NCBI RefSeq assembly: GCF_042453785.1 | Contig: NC_091673.1 | Location: 8,329,001-8,393,000 of the forward strand | DNA length: 64,000 nucleotides | DNA from: Malus domestica | Taxonomy: Eukaryota > Streptophyta > Magnoliopsida > Rosales > Rosaceae | Direction: 5' to 3' | Shown here: positions 11,593 through 23,548 of the stretch, one piece after another | Layout: the number at the start of each line of letters is the position of its first letter | Position numbering within the stretch: the stretch's first letter is position 1 | The notes under the pieces: generated by a model | Told to the model about the DNA's origin: nothing | The model's database searches: none | Seen by the model: only the letters and a program-made list of their open reading frames with translations | Translations under genes and position numbers: made by a program

Positions 11593-12540
11593 TCCCCCGA
11601 GACCCAGCACACAACCACAAACACAGCCGTCAAATCAAAGGTTGAAATTTGAAGCGACCGTTTATATAATTTAATTTAGTTGGGTTTAAGTTTAAACTAA
11701 GCAGAAAAAATTGTTACCACAAACTTGTGGCGGGGTTGTGGATAATGGTCATATTGGAGTTGATGCGGTCCAGCTGCTTTTGCCTACTCTATGGACTTTG
11801 GCTTTTATTTTCACATGGTAAATGGGTTCAACAATATTTTCCAATGTGACAGCCGGCTGTTTCTTGGTGTGCTTTGGCGTTTCACGACAAATTTCCTATG
11901 TGACATGTTGCGAGTACTTGTGAAAACCGAAGGAGGCCTTTGGGAGAACCTTGTTTGGTAAAAAGCCTCCGAACGAGGAAAAAACGAGTACCACTCTACT
12001 AACAACTGCAAAATCTAGTTTATCATATGAGGTGTTAGCCGATTTCTCACCCCCGGAACTTGTAAGAAAGTGTCAATTTCCTTACAAGGGAGAAAAAATG
12101 ACGAATTATAAAAGTTTAAGAGGGATGATTGACTAAAATTAACATTCAAGGAAAAAATTGTCAACTCCTTACAAATTTGATGGAAAATCAACAAATACTA
12201 AATTAACATTATTTAGACGCCACATATAACCATCTTCTGACTAGCAAAGTAACCCTCTCGATCACACCGTAAAGCAAGCAAAGCTATGTACCACCAAGAT
12301 ATACACTCTTTTGGCATAAAAACTAATGATATTTACAATCAATGGTGGTTTACCGTAGTGGCGGAAAACAACCACACCTATGCACTTTGGTGCGAGTTCA
12401 ATCCATTCTAATTCTCCTCTCCTAACAAACTAATATTTAATCCACTAACTTTATCGTTCTACTGAATGATATTTACAAAAGCTTTTAACAATATAATCTC
12501 AAATATCATATACCAATATACCAATGTAAAATTTCAATTC
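11593..12540. other. Intergenic stretch
   Basis: No gene or clear repeat is visible. A 61-codon frame at 11951-12136 has no recognisable similarity. Confidence 0.55.
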
Positions 12541-13255
12541 AACCTTAAGCACATACAACTCCATCACAAAAACTGATAATTACTCATCAGGCACAAACAT
12601 ATTGACACATCCATATTATAATACGAGATAAACAACACAACAACACTATATGACTGAAACAACACAATAACACTATATGACTGTCACATTTAAAACTTTA
12701 TTTTGTTTCATGAGAACAATAGATATTTTATGTTGGAACAAATATGTCTTCAAACACATGCTCGTTGCCCTGAATGAATACATTGAACAGAAAATGTATG
12801 GTCGCTGATGGTCTTCTTGGATCTTCAGACATCAAGTTGTTTCCGGAAAATCTACAAAAACAAAAGGCTTGGATTCGTGATTGTGATTTTGACCTTAAGC
12901 ACATACAACTCCATCACAAAAAAAGCACATACAACTCCATCACAAAAACTGATAATTACTCATCAAGCGCAAACATATCAACACACCCATATTATAATAT
13001 AAGATAAACAACATAATAACACTATATAATTGTCACATTTAATAAAACTTTATCATTTTTCATGAGAACAATTAATACATATTTTGTGTTGGAACAAATA
13101 TATCTTCAAACACATACTCGTTGCCCTGAATGAATACATTGAACAGAAAATGTATATGGTCGTTTATGGTCTTCTTGGATCTTCAAACGTCAAGTTGGTT
13201 TCGGAAAATCTACAAAAACAAAAGGCTTGGATTCGTGATTGTGATTTTGATTTGG
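12541..13255 (+). repeat. Roughly 353-bp tandem duplication with a conserved short frame
   Basis: Two diverged copies (about 12541-12892 and 12893-13250; period 350-356) share GTTGGAACAAATAT, CTCGTTGCCCTGAATGAATA and CAAAAGGCTTGGATTCGTGA. Both copies keep a readable stretch, GLLGSS..K and then ENLQKQKAWIRDCDFDL, in the same frame. I do not recognise the protein; it may be a gene fragment. The block ends about 500 bp upstream of the P450 start. Confidence 0.75.
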
Positions 13256-13670
13256 AGGTGGGATATGCTTCCAAATGTGGGTTTCACGTAAGATTCTTGA
13301 ACTGACATAAATTCACTTTCTATAATTTAATCTTTTCAATTTGTATATTGTTGATGGCACAAAATCCTTATGTGCACTGAATAAACCGTCGAGTATTATT
13401 ATCATTCTACGTGTTATACACGTGAGTGGACAAGATTGTTGATATGTTTTCACATTTATGGTACACCAACAACAAGGTATGAATAACATAATATATAACA
13501 ATTGAAAGAATTCAATAAGGTCGAGTAACATTTTTTAAGATGAATAATATATAAAAAAAAATATTCCATTTTAAATCTTAACAAAGATAGAAATGGTCCT
13601 TAGTTTGAGTATGCTTAACCATGGTTAACAAACTAACCTAGACCCTTAACCCTAGTGAACTTTCCACATA

Positions 13671-13771
13671 CTATATATACAAATCAACCCACATTCCATC
13701 TTCATGACAAATGTCCATTTCTAGGTAATTCCACTGGCTTTTAGAATTCCCCCACTTAACTTCAAATAGTT
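13671..13771 (+). promoter_or_regulatory. CYP78A core promoter
   Basis: A TATA-like CTATATATAC lies at 13671-13680, about 95 bases before the start codon, which fits a short 5' leader. No other element can be assigned with confidence. Confidence 0.55.
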
Positions 13772-16369
13772 ATGAAACTCTTCATGCTAGCAACCCTTTT
13801 AATCATAGTCTTTTGGTTTGGAGCTACGACGTTGTACTCAAACTCTCTCACTCTCACTCTCACTCTCTTCCTCCTCTCATTCTTCAACCTTTTCCTCATC
13901 TCTCTGGGCCACTGGCTCGTTCCCGGAGGTTTTGCATGGTCATGTTATAATCATGACCAAAACTCTCAAAATGAGTCTAGCCTCCGAGGACCAGCTGGGT
14001 GGCCTATACTAGGGTTCCTACCCCATCAAATGGGTTCTCTTGCCCATCAAAAACTCTCCAGTATGGCAACATCCCTCAAGGCAACCAGGCTCATGGCATT
14101 CAGCTTAGGCACTACGCGTGTCGTCATCAGCAGCCATCCGGACACTGCTAGGCAAATCCTCGGAGGCTCGTCGTTTTCCGACCGCCCAATCAAGCACTCA
14201 GCTAAGTTGCTAATGTTTGAACGCGCCATAGGGTTTGCTCCTTCAGGAACATATTGGCGCCACCTGCGCAGCATAGCAGCTGTGCATATGTTTTCACCAA
14301 GGAGAATCGGAGGCCTAGAAACCCTAAGGCAACAGGTGGCTGATGAAATGGTGGTGAAAATTTGGGATGAGATGAAGGAAAATAGGGTTGTGGGATTGAA
14401 AGCAATATTGCAGAAGGGTTCTTTGGATAACATAATCCAGAGTGTATTTGGCACTAATTATTTAGGTTTAGAGAAGGAGGTTAGCACGAATCGAACGCTA
14501 ATGTTGCTAGTCAAAGAAGGGTACGACTTGATTTATAGGTTTAATTTGGAGGATTATTTTCCCTTGAGGTTTTTGGACTTTTATGGTGTGAAGAGGAAGT
14601 GTCACAAATTGGCGGCTGAGGTGAAGTCTGTGGTGGGGCAAATTGTGAGGGAAAGAAAAAGAGCAGGAGATTTTGGTGGCGGCAGTGACTTTCTCAGTGC
14701 TTTGCTAGCTCTGCCGGAAGAAGATAAACTAAGTGATTCAGACACGGTGGCTGTTTTATGGGTAAGCAATAAAAAATCTGTCAATTTTAAATTGTTCTTA
14801 ATATAATTCACTATATTTTCTCAATATATATGCAACTATTTATATATATATATATATACACACACTTTATATAATGTCGTATGCATCATATAATATTGAT
14901 GACATCTTCAGTAAACAAAAATTCATAAAATTGGATATATATAACAAATTTATATGTGTGAATAACTGTTAACGTTGATCTGCATACACTAAAACTTATC
15001 AACTTTCAAATTAACGATTGTCTATATGCATGTGAATAATTGTTGAGTTTTTTTTTTTTTTTTTCAAAATGTGAAAAATTGTTTTTAAGTGACAGATCAA
15101 TAATTATGGGGGATAATTTTCCCTATAGATCGGATGACTTTATGAAATGTGAGAATCCAAAATCCTGCTGACTGAATGGAGTCGAATCTTAGCAGCAAAA
15201 GCTATTTAGTCATGATTGATGACATAATAAGACCATACCCTAGCTAGCTAACATGGCATTTGACCAGAAGATTCTAAATTATATTATTGTTCTATTTAGA
15301 GTCGGTTTTTCTTGAATATGTATGTCTCAACATTGACACATATTTGACTACTAAATTTGATTCAATAGTCTTTTATCACTTATTTTTAATTATTGAATCA
15401 AATATATGTCAATACATAATCAAGAAAATTGATTTGGACTCCGTTACCATCAAGTTCAAATAAAAAATGACCCCAATAATATGATGGGGAACCTTTCACA
15501 AATTATTTACTATGATTAAATCATATTCCATACGAGTTTTATATGAGAATATGAGCTATCTCTCTTTTATGCTATACACGTTGATCTCCTTTCTATATTC
15601 TTGGTGCTTTGCTAGCTCTGCTGGAAGTGCTAATATGAGGTTAAATTAATATAATTAAGATTTGTTTCCCTAATAGTTTTGATCTGCTAGCTCCTAGTAC
15701 CACCATAAGATTTTATGTGCATAATTAACGAAGCCTTTTGTCTTTTGGTTTTGTGACATTATCCAGGAAATGATATTTCGAGGGACAGACACGGTTGCAA
15801 TACTTCTTGAATGGATTATGGCAAGGATAGTCTTACACCAAGACATCCAAGCCAAAGCACAACAAGAACTTGACACACACGTGGGGAACAAGAGGCACGT
15901 GCGAGACTCCGACCTTCCGAACCTGCCGTATCTACAAGCCATAGTCAAGGAAGTTCTCCGAATGCACCCTCCGGGCCCACTGCTATCATGGGCCCGTCTG
16001 GCAATCCATGATGTTCACGTGGACAAAGTTTTTATCCCAGCTGGCACAACTGCGATGGTGAACATGTGGGCCATAACCCACGACCCATCCATTTGGAAGG
16101 ATCCAATGGTGTTTAGGCCTGAAAGGTTCATTGAGGAGGACGTGTCAATAATGGGCTCGGATCTCAGGCTTGCACCATTTGGGTCGGGTCGAAGAGTATG
16201 CCCGGGTAAAGCGTTGGGTTTAGCTACAGTGCACTTGTGGCTTGCTAGGTTTTTGCATCAATTCAGGTGGTTACCGGCGGAGCCTATTGACCTTTCGGAG
16301 TGTTTGAAGCTCTCTCTCGAAATGAAGAAACCACTCACATGCCACGTTGTCCCACGCAATCCATTATGA
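13772..16369 (+). CDS. CYP78A: Cytochrome P450, CYP78A family (KLUH-like)
   Basis: CYP78A enzymes are plant-specific, ER-anchored monooxygenases that promote organ, seed and fruit growth; the substrate is unknown. Exon 1 is 13772-14761, exon 2 is 15767-16369; one phase-0 intron of 1,005 bp falls at the position usual for the family, between AVLW and EMIFRGTDT. The 530-aa product has a hydrophobic N-terminal anchor (residues 1-50), a Pro/Gly hinge ([12 protein letters not shown]), the I-helix RGTDT (335-339), the K-helix KEVLR (Glu392, Arg395), PERF (448-451) and the heme loop FGSGRRVC with ligand Cys475. The stretch around [20 protein letters not shown] resembles CYP78A5/KLUH, while [20 protein letters not shown] is closer to CYP78A7, so the exact subfamily is open. 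All key residues are intact and nothing suggests a pseudogene. Confidence 0.95.
14838..14863. repeat. (TA)n microsatellite in the CYP78A intron
   Basis: About 11 TA units followed by a short CA run, inside the single intron. Confidence 0.85.
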
Positions 16370-17640
16370 ACTAAAGAAGCTAGCTAAGCTAGTGGTTATG
16401 AATAATTAGTGAAAATATATATGCATTGCACTGATGAAAAATTGTAGAATGGTGTGAGTAGTGATGGAAGTAGGTAAGGCGTGGTTTGCATAGTGTATCT
16501 GGGGCCAGTAAAATGGGGTACTAGGAAAGAACTCTCAAATCCAACATATGAAAAGTACGTAAGTAAATCTTTGGCTCATGAACACTGTAAAATAATGTTT
16601 TGACTATTTATAAAAGCTTGTGGATTGAACTTTTGCATAAATGTTCAACGTGTTACTTTATTACCGACTATATATTCTCTTTTTCTTTATAAAAAGAAGA
16701 TTAGTTGGTGGCTTTGTCGTGACAGTTCATCTTTTTGAGATTGAAAAGACTAAGAAATAAATTTTTGCTTCTTCCTATTTAATATCGTGTAATTCACATT
16801 CACCAAGACTCAAATTAAGCCGTGTTGGCCGCCTATATATTCATACCGCTTTATAAAATTTAGTCTATGTCAATAAACAACTTTAATTTGACATAAGTTC
16901 ACAAATAGTTTATGTCATTGGTGTTTGAAAAAGTCTGATTGAAATTAATTGTATTATTACACATAATTTGCATACTATTTCACAAAAGAAAAATTATTCT
17001 CCATACAATAAAGCACACGTGCAAGTGCATGCGCCATAATAACTACGTCACTACAACAGTCAATTGTAATTAAGTATCAATTTTACTACAAACTGTAAAT
17101 TGAATATGAGAATACTTTCTCCAACCAAGTATTAAAGACAGTACCGTTAAACTTCTATAAATTAACAGCACTGTGATAAAAAAAATCTATTAATTTAGAA
17201 TCGATAAATTAATAAACTATTAATTATTGAATAAATAATAATTAATTTATCGAGGTTTTCCTTCTTCTTTTTTAAATATTTGTACATTGTATATGTTTCT
17301 TGTTTTACAAACTAACAATTCTAGATATTCGTTTAACAAAGTAAAATTCATGAATCTACTTATTTGTTTCAAAAATAGATGTACTTTGTTTATTTATACA
17401 TCCACATCATTTAGTTTAAAAATTTGATCACCCTAGCATTATTCTTTCATTTTATGAAAATTTAACCAAACTAAAACTCGATTTAAATAAACAAAAGTCA
17501 TAGTAACACAACATAGCATACATACAACAGTAGTGATTGACTTCTCATATCAAAGGTGTAAAGAAATAAAAAAAATTATTAATTTATATATTACATGAGA
17601 CCTTTTCTTTTCTTTTTTGAACAAATGTATGATATTCATT
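16370..17640. other. CYP78A 3' region and intergenic DNA
   Basis: The 3' UTR of the P450 lies at the start. Beyond it the DNA is AT-rich and includes a small inverted repeat at 17202-17252 (separate entry). No gene is seen. Confidence 0.6.
17202..17252. repeat. Short AT-rich inverted repeat
   Basis: CGATAAATTAAT is mirrored by ATTAATTTATCG about 27 bases downstream, with flanks resembling a common plant MITE with AAATTAATA arms. No target duplication can be defined. Confidence 0.5.
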
Positions 17641-17699
17641 AAGCAAATCAGAATTCGTACAAACTGAGGATAGTGTGCATGATGGGCCTCAATAAAAAC

Positions 17700-18180
17700 C
17701 TTGCTAGGAATTTCAACCCGATCGAAGGAAAAGAGTGTCCCGCACAATAAGAGATCTATCCTCAAATTAACAATAAAGTAAGTTTACAATCCCTCCTCTA
17801 GAATACTATCTTGAATTAAATCTGGGGGCTCTTCAAACCACACAACCTTATGCGCACTGGTAATCCCCATCCGAGCAAGGCGATGAGCTGCCGAGTTCCC
17901 TTCCCGCTAGACATGACTAACCACTGAATTCAGCCACGCCAGAGAAGGTATCGCAAGTTATTAATTATAGGACCGAAAATAGATGTATCTTCCCCTCGCC
18001 CCTCCATGGCAGCCAACATCAACGCAACGTCTCCATCGAATTGAAACTTTCCCTCCAACGTACCTCGGGTGTGAGCCAGTAGTGCAACTCTTCGAGTTGC
18101 AAAAAATTCAGCATGCATCGCAGTGTGAACCCTCTCAATTGGACCAGCAGCAGCGGCAACGCACTCCCCCACATGATTAC
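17700..18180 (-). pseudogene. LINE-type RNase H (RVT_3) C-terminal fragment
   Basis: On the minus strand the frame reads GPIERVHTAMHAEFFATRRV, then FQFDGDVALMLAAM, and then, after one frame change, WLNSVVSHV, an in-frame TAG, and REGNSAAHRLARMG. These match the RNase H-like domain found at the end of plant LINE polyproteins and related host genes: a buried DGD-type acidic site and the GN.AAH.LA motif. The upstream part is missing beyond 18180. The stop and the frameshift make it non-functional. Confidence 0.75.
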
Positions 18181-18950
18181 GAATTATATTTATCTTATAA
18201 ATTTAACGAATTATTAATCAATAGGTTAAGCAAGTTAAGGTGAGAAACCGAATCTTGGTTTTTAAAGATTAATTACATCATTAACAATCATACATGACAT
18301 TGACTACATACGGGTCAAATCCACCATATCCACTAACCATTGTTTAATTAATTAAGACCAAGTAGTTACGTACGTAAGCAATATGTAGATGATACGATCT
18401 AAACTGTAAATCCATGCATGGCTTTGGTTCAGTAGTCTTGTCATTTCGATTCTAATTAATTATAATTAAACTTTATATGACAATTAGTATGAAAGATCAC
18501 GAATCTTTACTTTCACCTAATTATATCTCACCAAAACTTAAAGTCGAATAACTAATTAAAGCTTCCACTTAATTAGATCTCCTCTTTAATTAATTAATTT
18601 ACCATCTAATCGAGCCACCTTGCAAATTTTCTTTTGGTGTAAATTGTTTTCAAAAACAGATTACATCAAAATCGTTTTCAAAACAGTTTATAGTGGAGTT
18701 GAGAAAGAGTCTTTAAAATCCATCAACCTAAAAAGGAAGAACAGCTAGTGATGAGTTTTTGAGTTGTCCTCGTTGCAAATTATTATCCACCAACATCTGC
18801 ACCAATGCAATCTTAATTTAGTGTGATTCATTATATTGTTGTATGGACAACAATACCGAACATGCTCGTTTTGCTTGTCCTTATCAATAGCAATTGGAAA
18901 CAACAATCCACCTAGTGACATTGATGGAATTCTCACATTTATATGTATTT
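18181..18950. other. Intergenic stretch
   Basis: AT-rich, with many TTAATTAA-like tracts. I see no gene or delimitable element. Confidence 0.6.
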
Positions 18951-19120
18951 TGATTGTGAGGTTATTTTTTTTTTCCGAAAAAGGAGACTAGTTGCTGGCT
19001 GGCATCCATCATTCTGGGTCCGAGAAGACTCATAGAGACATTTCAGCTTTCCTCTTGCCACTATCGTATGATTCACCAGAGTCAGGAATCAAACTCAGAA
19101 TGTGCTGTGATTGTGAGGTT
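18951..19120 (-). mobile_element. SINE with 13-bp target-site duplication
   Basis: TGATTGTGAGGTT occurs perfectly at 18951-18963 and 19108-19120, enclosing 144 bp. Read on the minus strand the insert ends in a tail of A residues, the mark of retroposition. A B-box-like AGTTTGATTCC lies about 20 bases from its 5' end, consistent with a 5'-truncated tRNA-derived SINE. It is non-coding. Confidence 0.85.
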
Positions 19121-20892
19121 GTTAATTACATTGTTAAACAAATGTATTTTGTTAATTAATCATGCATAAAACTACTTTTATATAACATAAAACTACTTCG
19201 AAAAATGTAAAAAGTCTCACTTCAAAAACATGACAGAATAAAGTATAACTTAAATTGAGTGTTTCAACTTCTATTTGAACTGAGATTTTTTGTTATAAAA
19301 GCATCATGCATGTGTTTGGTTAGCATGGGATTAAGGAACAATATTTGATGTTTGACCAATTAATAGTTGGTCGTTGGCCCTCCTCTATGAAATCTCGAGA
19401 ATTATGACATTAGTTAAAATCATGCCTATGAATCAAATCTTAGCCCCAAAGGCATTATATTTTTGCTAATTAATCAAGCCTTAATTAATCTGCTTTGATT
19501 CGTACGAATTGATGACTAAAGATTGTAAACCACTAGCTGATCAAAACAAAAATGTCTCTTCTTTCTATGAGAGAGAGAGATTCGAAGCCCCACGAAAACT
19601 TGCTGCAATTAGTCATTAGGGTTTTCAAGTGGTATGCATTTAGTTGATGGATATAGATGGATCATGCAGAGAATATGTCGTGTGGACCAACCCATATTCC
19701 TTAAACTTGTACATAATGGTAAAGATATTTCAAGGCATGTCCTAAAGTTTTGGCTTTTTAAGATCCAAATCTTTAGCTTTTGTTCAAGGGCGAATCGCTT
19801 TAACCCACGTTTGCTTTCCCACACATTGCATATAACTTAAAATTGCCATATGTTGATGCTCCACAAATTCAATTGGGACCCCCCATACATGTCACGTTTG
19901 TTCAAGTTCATATGTTTTCCATTTTTAATTAAGCTTCTTCGACACGTGGATATTGCTAAATTGGTTCAATGTTTGAAGGTGTCTCTACATGGAATAGAGT
20001 GGCATATTTCTTACTTTCTCATATCCTCTTAGGGTTGTAACTTGAAGTACTCGTCCGCAATTTTAAGCACAACAACTTATCTTCAATGTGATTTCTTGAC
20101 AGTGAGAACGCTGGTAAGATTTTGAGTATGGCAACTCACAAGAAGATGATACTTAAATGTCAGAGGTTTCAACCCTGCTAGTGAGTTGCCCTATGCGACA
20201 ACCATTATCTAGCAATTTTTGAGATGTGTACGCATATGCTTAAAATACTCTCTTATTGATCCATTCATAAATGTAAATAAACTATAGAAGAATATTGAAC
20301 TCAGAAGTTTACTTAACGTAGTTATATTCGTCAAGTTGATTTCTAATGTGTAAGGAACTAACTAATTAAGGATATGCATATCTAAGGGGTAGGTAACCAT
20401 GCATGCGCGCATTCTAGTAAAGTTTGGTGTAAAGGAGCAATATGCTCTTAATATATATAGTATGAGGCGGATTTATGGCACCATTTTTTTCACACAATTT
20501 TTAACACACGTTTTAGTACAATGTTTTTTTTTTTCGTAAGTGAACTACAAGCTACTTACGTATACAATAACTTGCTTGGCTATATTGATTCATTCCATAA
20601 GAGGAACTAATTAATAACTTGGACATTAATTGTGAGGTTTTTCTAAGTTGTGATTAAGCGAGGAGTACTTAATTCGTTTCTTAATTAGATGATGATCACT
20701 TTTTTGCAATTGTAGCATTTGGGTGCGTACGTGGGGTTGTTTTTCTTCCATTAACAGAACAGAAAGACAACAACAATTGAACAAAAAATTCATTAATTTT
20801 CTGCATGCAAATGAGGGATAATAGTTTATATCTTAGGGTAGTGCTTTTACAGTCCCCAAAATACCATATAACATTGTAATTTATATACATGA
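19121..20892. other. Intergenic stretch
   Basis: No gene supported. The text at 20465-20515 (GGCGGATTTATGGCACC, then TTTTTAACACACG) looks like one arm of the element at 20893-21240. Confidence 0.5.
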
Positions 20893-21240
20893 AGCGGATC
20901 CGTGACACTATTTTTTTATACAGGTTTTGACACATTTTTGTAGGGCCTCCTTCGTAATCTATTTAACGATTTGAACCATCTATCTTTTAGGACTTCCCTC
21001 AAAGAAAGTTTATAAAAAATACCCAAATCTGAAACCATATGACCGTTGGACTAAGGGTTTGGGGTTTCTTTGTAGAATTGTATTCATTATTTTCTTCATT
21101 ACAAATGTATGTATTAATGATTTTGTATTTGTGTAATTTTTATGCAAGGAGGATCTATGATTTCGGATAGTTGAAATACACATAATGAGCCTCACAAAAA
21201 CATGTCAAAAGTTGTGTAACAAAGTGTCACGGATTTGCCC
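20893..21240. mobile_element. MITE with GCGGATCCGTGACAC ends
   Basis: GCGGATCCGTGACACT at the left is matched by GTGTCACGGATTTGC at the right. The arms continue inward (GTTTTGACACATTTTTGT on the left, ACAAAAACATGTCAAAAGT on the right). About 350 bp, non-coding. A partial relative lies at about 20465. Confidence 0.75.
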
Positions 21241-21309
21241 CACATATATATATACATACAGTAAAAATACTTCAAATAACACTACTAAATTCTACACATG
21301 TTAGTCACC

Positions 21310-21613
21310 TTAGGGTGCGTTTGTTGTATCGGACTATCTCGGACTGGACTAGTTGCAAGGACTAAGTTGGACTAGCTTAAACTAGACTAAGCTGGACTAG
21401 TTTAGTAAAGCATTTGGTGCAATGTCGGACTAAACTACATATTAAAATATTTTTAAGATCCACAATATTTTATTATTATTTTTCATTCACTCTCAAATTA
21501 TAAAAATAACAAAATAACTATTATATTATAAAAATATCTTCTGCCATTACATTTTGTTGAGTCGTGCTTCTTCCATTGCCTTCTGGAAGATAACTAATAC
21601 CCTTCCCTGAAAC

Positions 21614-21655
<42 letters not shown>

Positions 21656-22347
21656 ACAACTTTGTAGAGACACACCTGCCCCTCTTCACTTTCTCTCACA
21701 TCTTCACTTCCTATTTCTCCCTCTTAGTACATAAAGTATTGGTGCTCATTCCAGTCACCGTCGACAAAAGTTTATCCTCTCACAGCCAAGCAATACGAAA
21801 AAATCGTGCAATCAACAGAGCCCATGGCGGGATTTAGATTTTGGAGGTGCTGGAATGACTGGTCTATGGTTGATAGAGCGACTGGGTTTTAGAGGCACAA
21901 TGATTTTGTAGAATTTTTTTTCTGTTTTTTTGTTTCGAATTCTGGGGTTGGATGTTTTGGGGTTTTTGATGTGGGAGATAGTGAGGAAGAAGTAAATGAG
22001 AGCGGCGAAGCAGGGAGAGCGGAGCAACTAAGAAGAGAAAGTGGTAGAGGAAGCCGTGATTTACGAGGACGCGGCGGTGGTCCTGGGATGGTCTAGCGAG
22101 GTTGTCGACCAGGGTGAGGAGTCGAGCAGAGCAAGCAGTCGAGGGGACAATGCAAGAGAAAAGAAGGGTCTTAGCAATCCGGTGATATTCGGGGGGTCTT
22201 GCTAAGACTATCTAGAGAGCCCCGTAGTCGAGGCGAGTGAGGTTTAATCCCACTAAAGCTAGTCCCTCTAACAAACATGGGATTACACTAACACCTAATC
22301 CAGTCTAATCCAATCCCACTTAGTGAGGTCAAACAAACGCCCCCTTA
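21310..22347. mobile_element. PIF/Harbinger (Tourist-like) non-autonomous element
   Basis: A 1,032-bp element (21313-22344) with ends GGGTGCGTTTGTT and AACAAACGCCCCC, flanked by TTA at 21310-21312 and 22345-22347. TTA duplications and GGG..GTTTG ends are typical of PIF/Harbinger and Tourist. Subterminal GGACTA/TAGTCC motifs recur. The inner part at about 22030-22200 is richer in GC than the surroundings and has short open frames but no transposase motif; a captured host fragment is possible. A (CT)n run sits at 21619-21650. Confidence 0.85.
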
Positions 22348-23385
22348 GTGTGTTAGTGCCTTGTTTGGTGGCCTAGATAATATGAATGAGACTTTGAGTA
22401 CAATATATATTGAATTAGACCTTAGTTGGATTTCGACCCAAGGTTTGTGCCCTAATTCGAAATATATTTAGGCCAACTAAATAGCGACCTTGCCACTCGT
22501 CCAATTTAATTGGACTCGCCATTCTGTGTATTGAACGAACTCTAATCCTTTCATTCATAATTTTTAAAATCGAAATGAATCATATCTCTTCAAAATACCA
22601 ATCAGTTAACAACTGTTCGATTTAATATTGAACAAATGATGTTTCATAAGAGTTCGATTCCATCTCAACCCACGACCAATATAAAGCTCACTTTTCTGAA
22701 TTGAGGTCTTAAATTTAAATTTGAAGCTTTTAAATTTACATGCCTAAAATTTTGACAGGCTTAAAAATCCACAAAATTAATACCAAAAAAAAAAATACAA
22801 AACCCAAATCCAATATCATTTTGGGCCTTAACTCTAAATTTGAGCCCAAATACGAAAGGGGGCCGCCGTTTGATGGGTCCCTTCAGTTGCATGTTGTGGC
22901 TGCAAACACGTGGAAAAGCATCAATTTAATTAGAGGGTAGGTGGAGCTTCCGTAGTCCTCCCAAAAGATGAGGTTCAACTTTCAAAATTTTAAAAAGATT
23001 CTCTCAACGAGGTACTTTATAAAACAATATTTTACGCAACAGTCCTCCAACTTTTGAATTCTCAACAAGTCACCCAAACAAAAATGCAGCTGAATTGTAT
23101 TAAAGCTTTGGATATTTTTCTTTCTTCTCTTTTTGGCCAATTGGTCACGAACATACTATCTTTGCTCAGTTGAGTGAACTATATAATATGTTTTTTATTT
23201 TATACAAGGGTATATTTACACAATGGATAAGAACTTCATTGGCAATATCAATTTAAGTTTATTTTTTTTGGAATATATATCCATTTAATTTTTTTTAATG
23301 TTTATAAACTACGACTAAATTAATAATAATTTTTTTACAACTAAATTAATAATGTTAAATGGTGTGGTTTGATTTAGTATGAGTC
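22348..23385. other. Intergenic stretch
   Basis: AT-rich DNA without a recognisable gene. The 66-codon frame at 22740-22940 is Lys/Asn-rich and unlike known proteins. Confidence 0.55.
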
Positions 23386-23547
23386 AAGGGTGGAGCTAGA
23401 AATTTATATAGGGGTGGATTAATTTAGTGACCATAGTTGGGGTATTAGACTTAATTTTCCATAACATTCTTACTTTAACACCAAAAGTTTTGGTCGTTTT
23501 AAACTTAGGGTGTACTAGAGTCTAGACTCTAGTTGGCTTCACCCTTG
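23386..23547. mobile_element. MITE with CAAGGGTGGAGCTAGA ends
   Basis: CAAGGGTGGAGCTAGA at 23386 is mirrored, with mismatches, by TCTAGTTGGCTTCACCCTTG ending at 23547. The 162-bp body is AT-rich and non-coding. The flanks (TATGAGT and TTTGAGCT) hint at an 8-bp duplication but do not match cleanly. Confidence 0.7.
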
Positions 23548-23548
23548 G

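Noticed and set aside
14047..14454. 135-codon minus-strand frame opposite CYP78A exon 1
   Set aside because: It is the antisense shadow of the P450, whose motifs are all on the plus strand.
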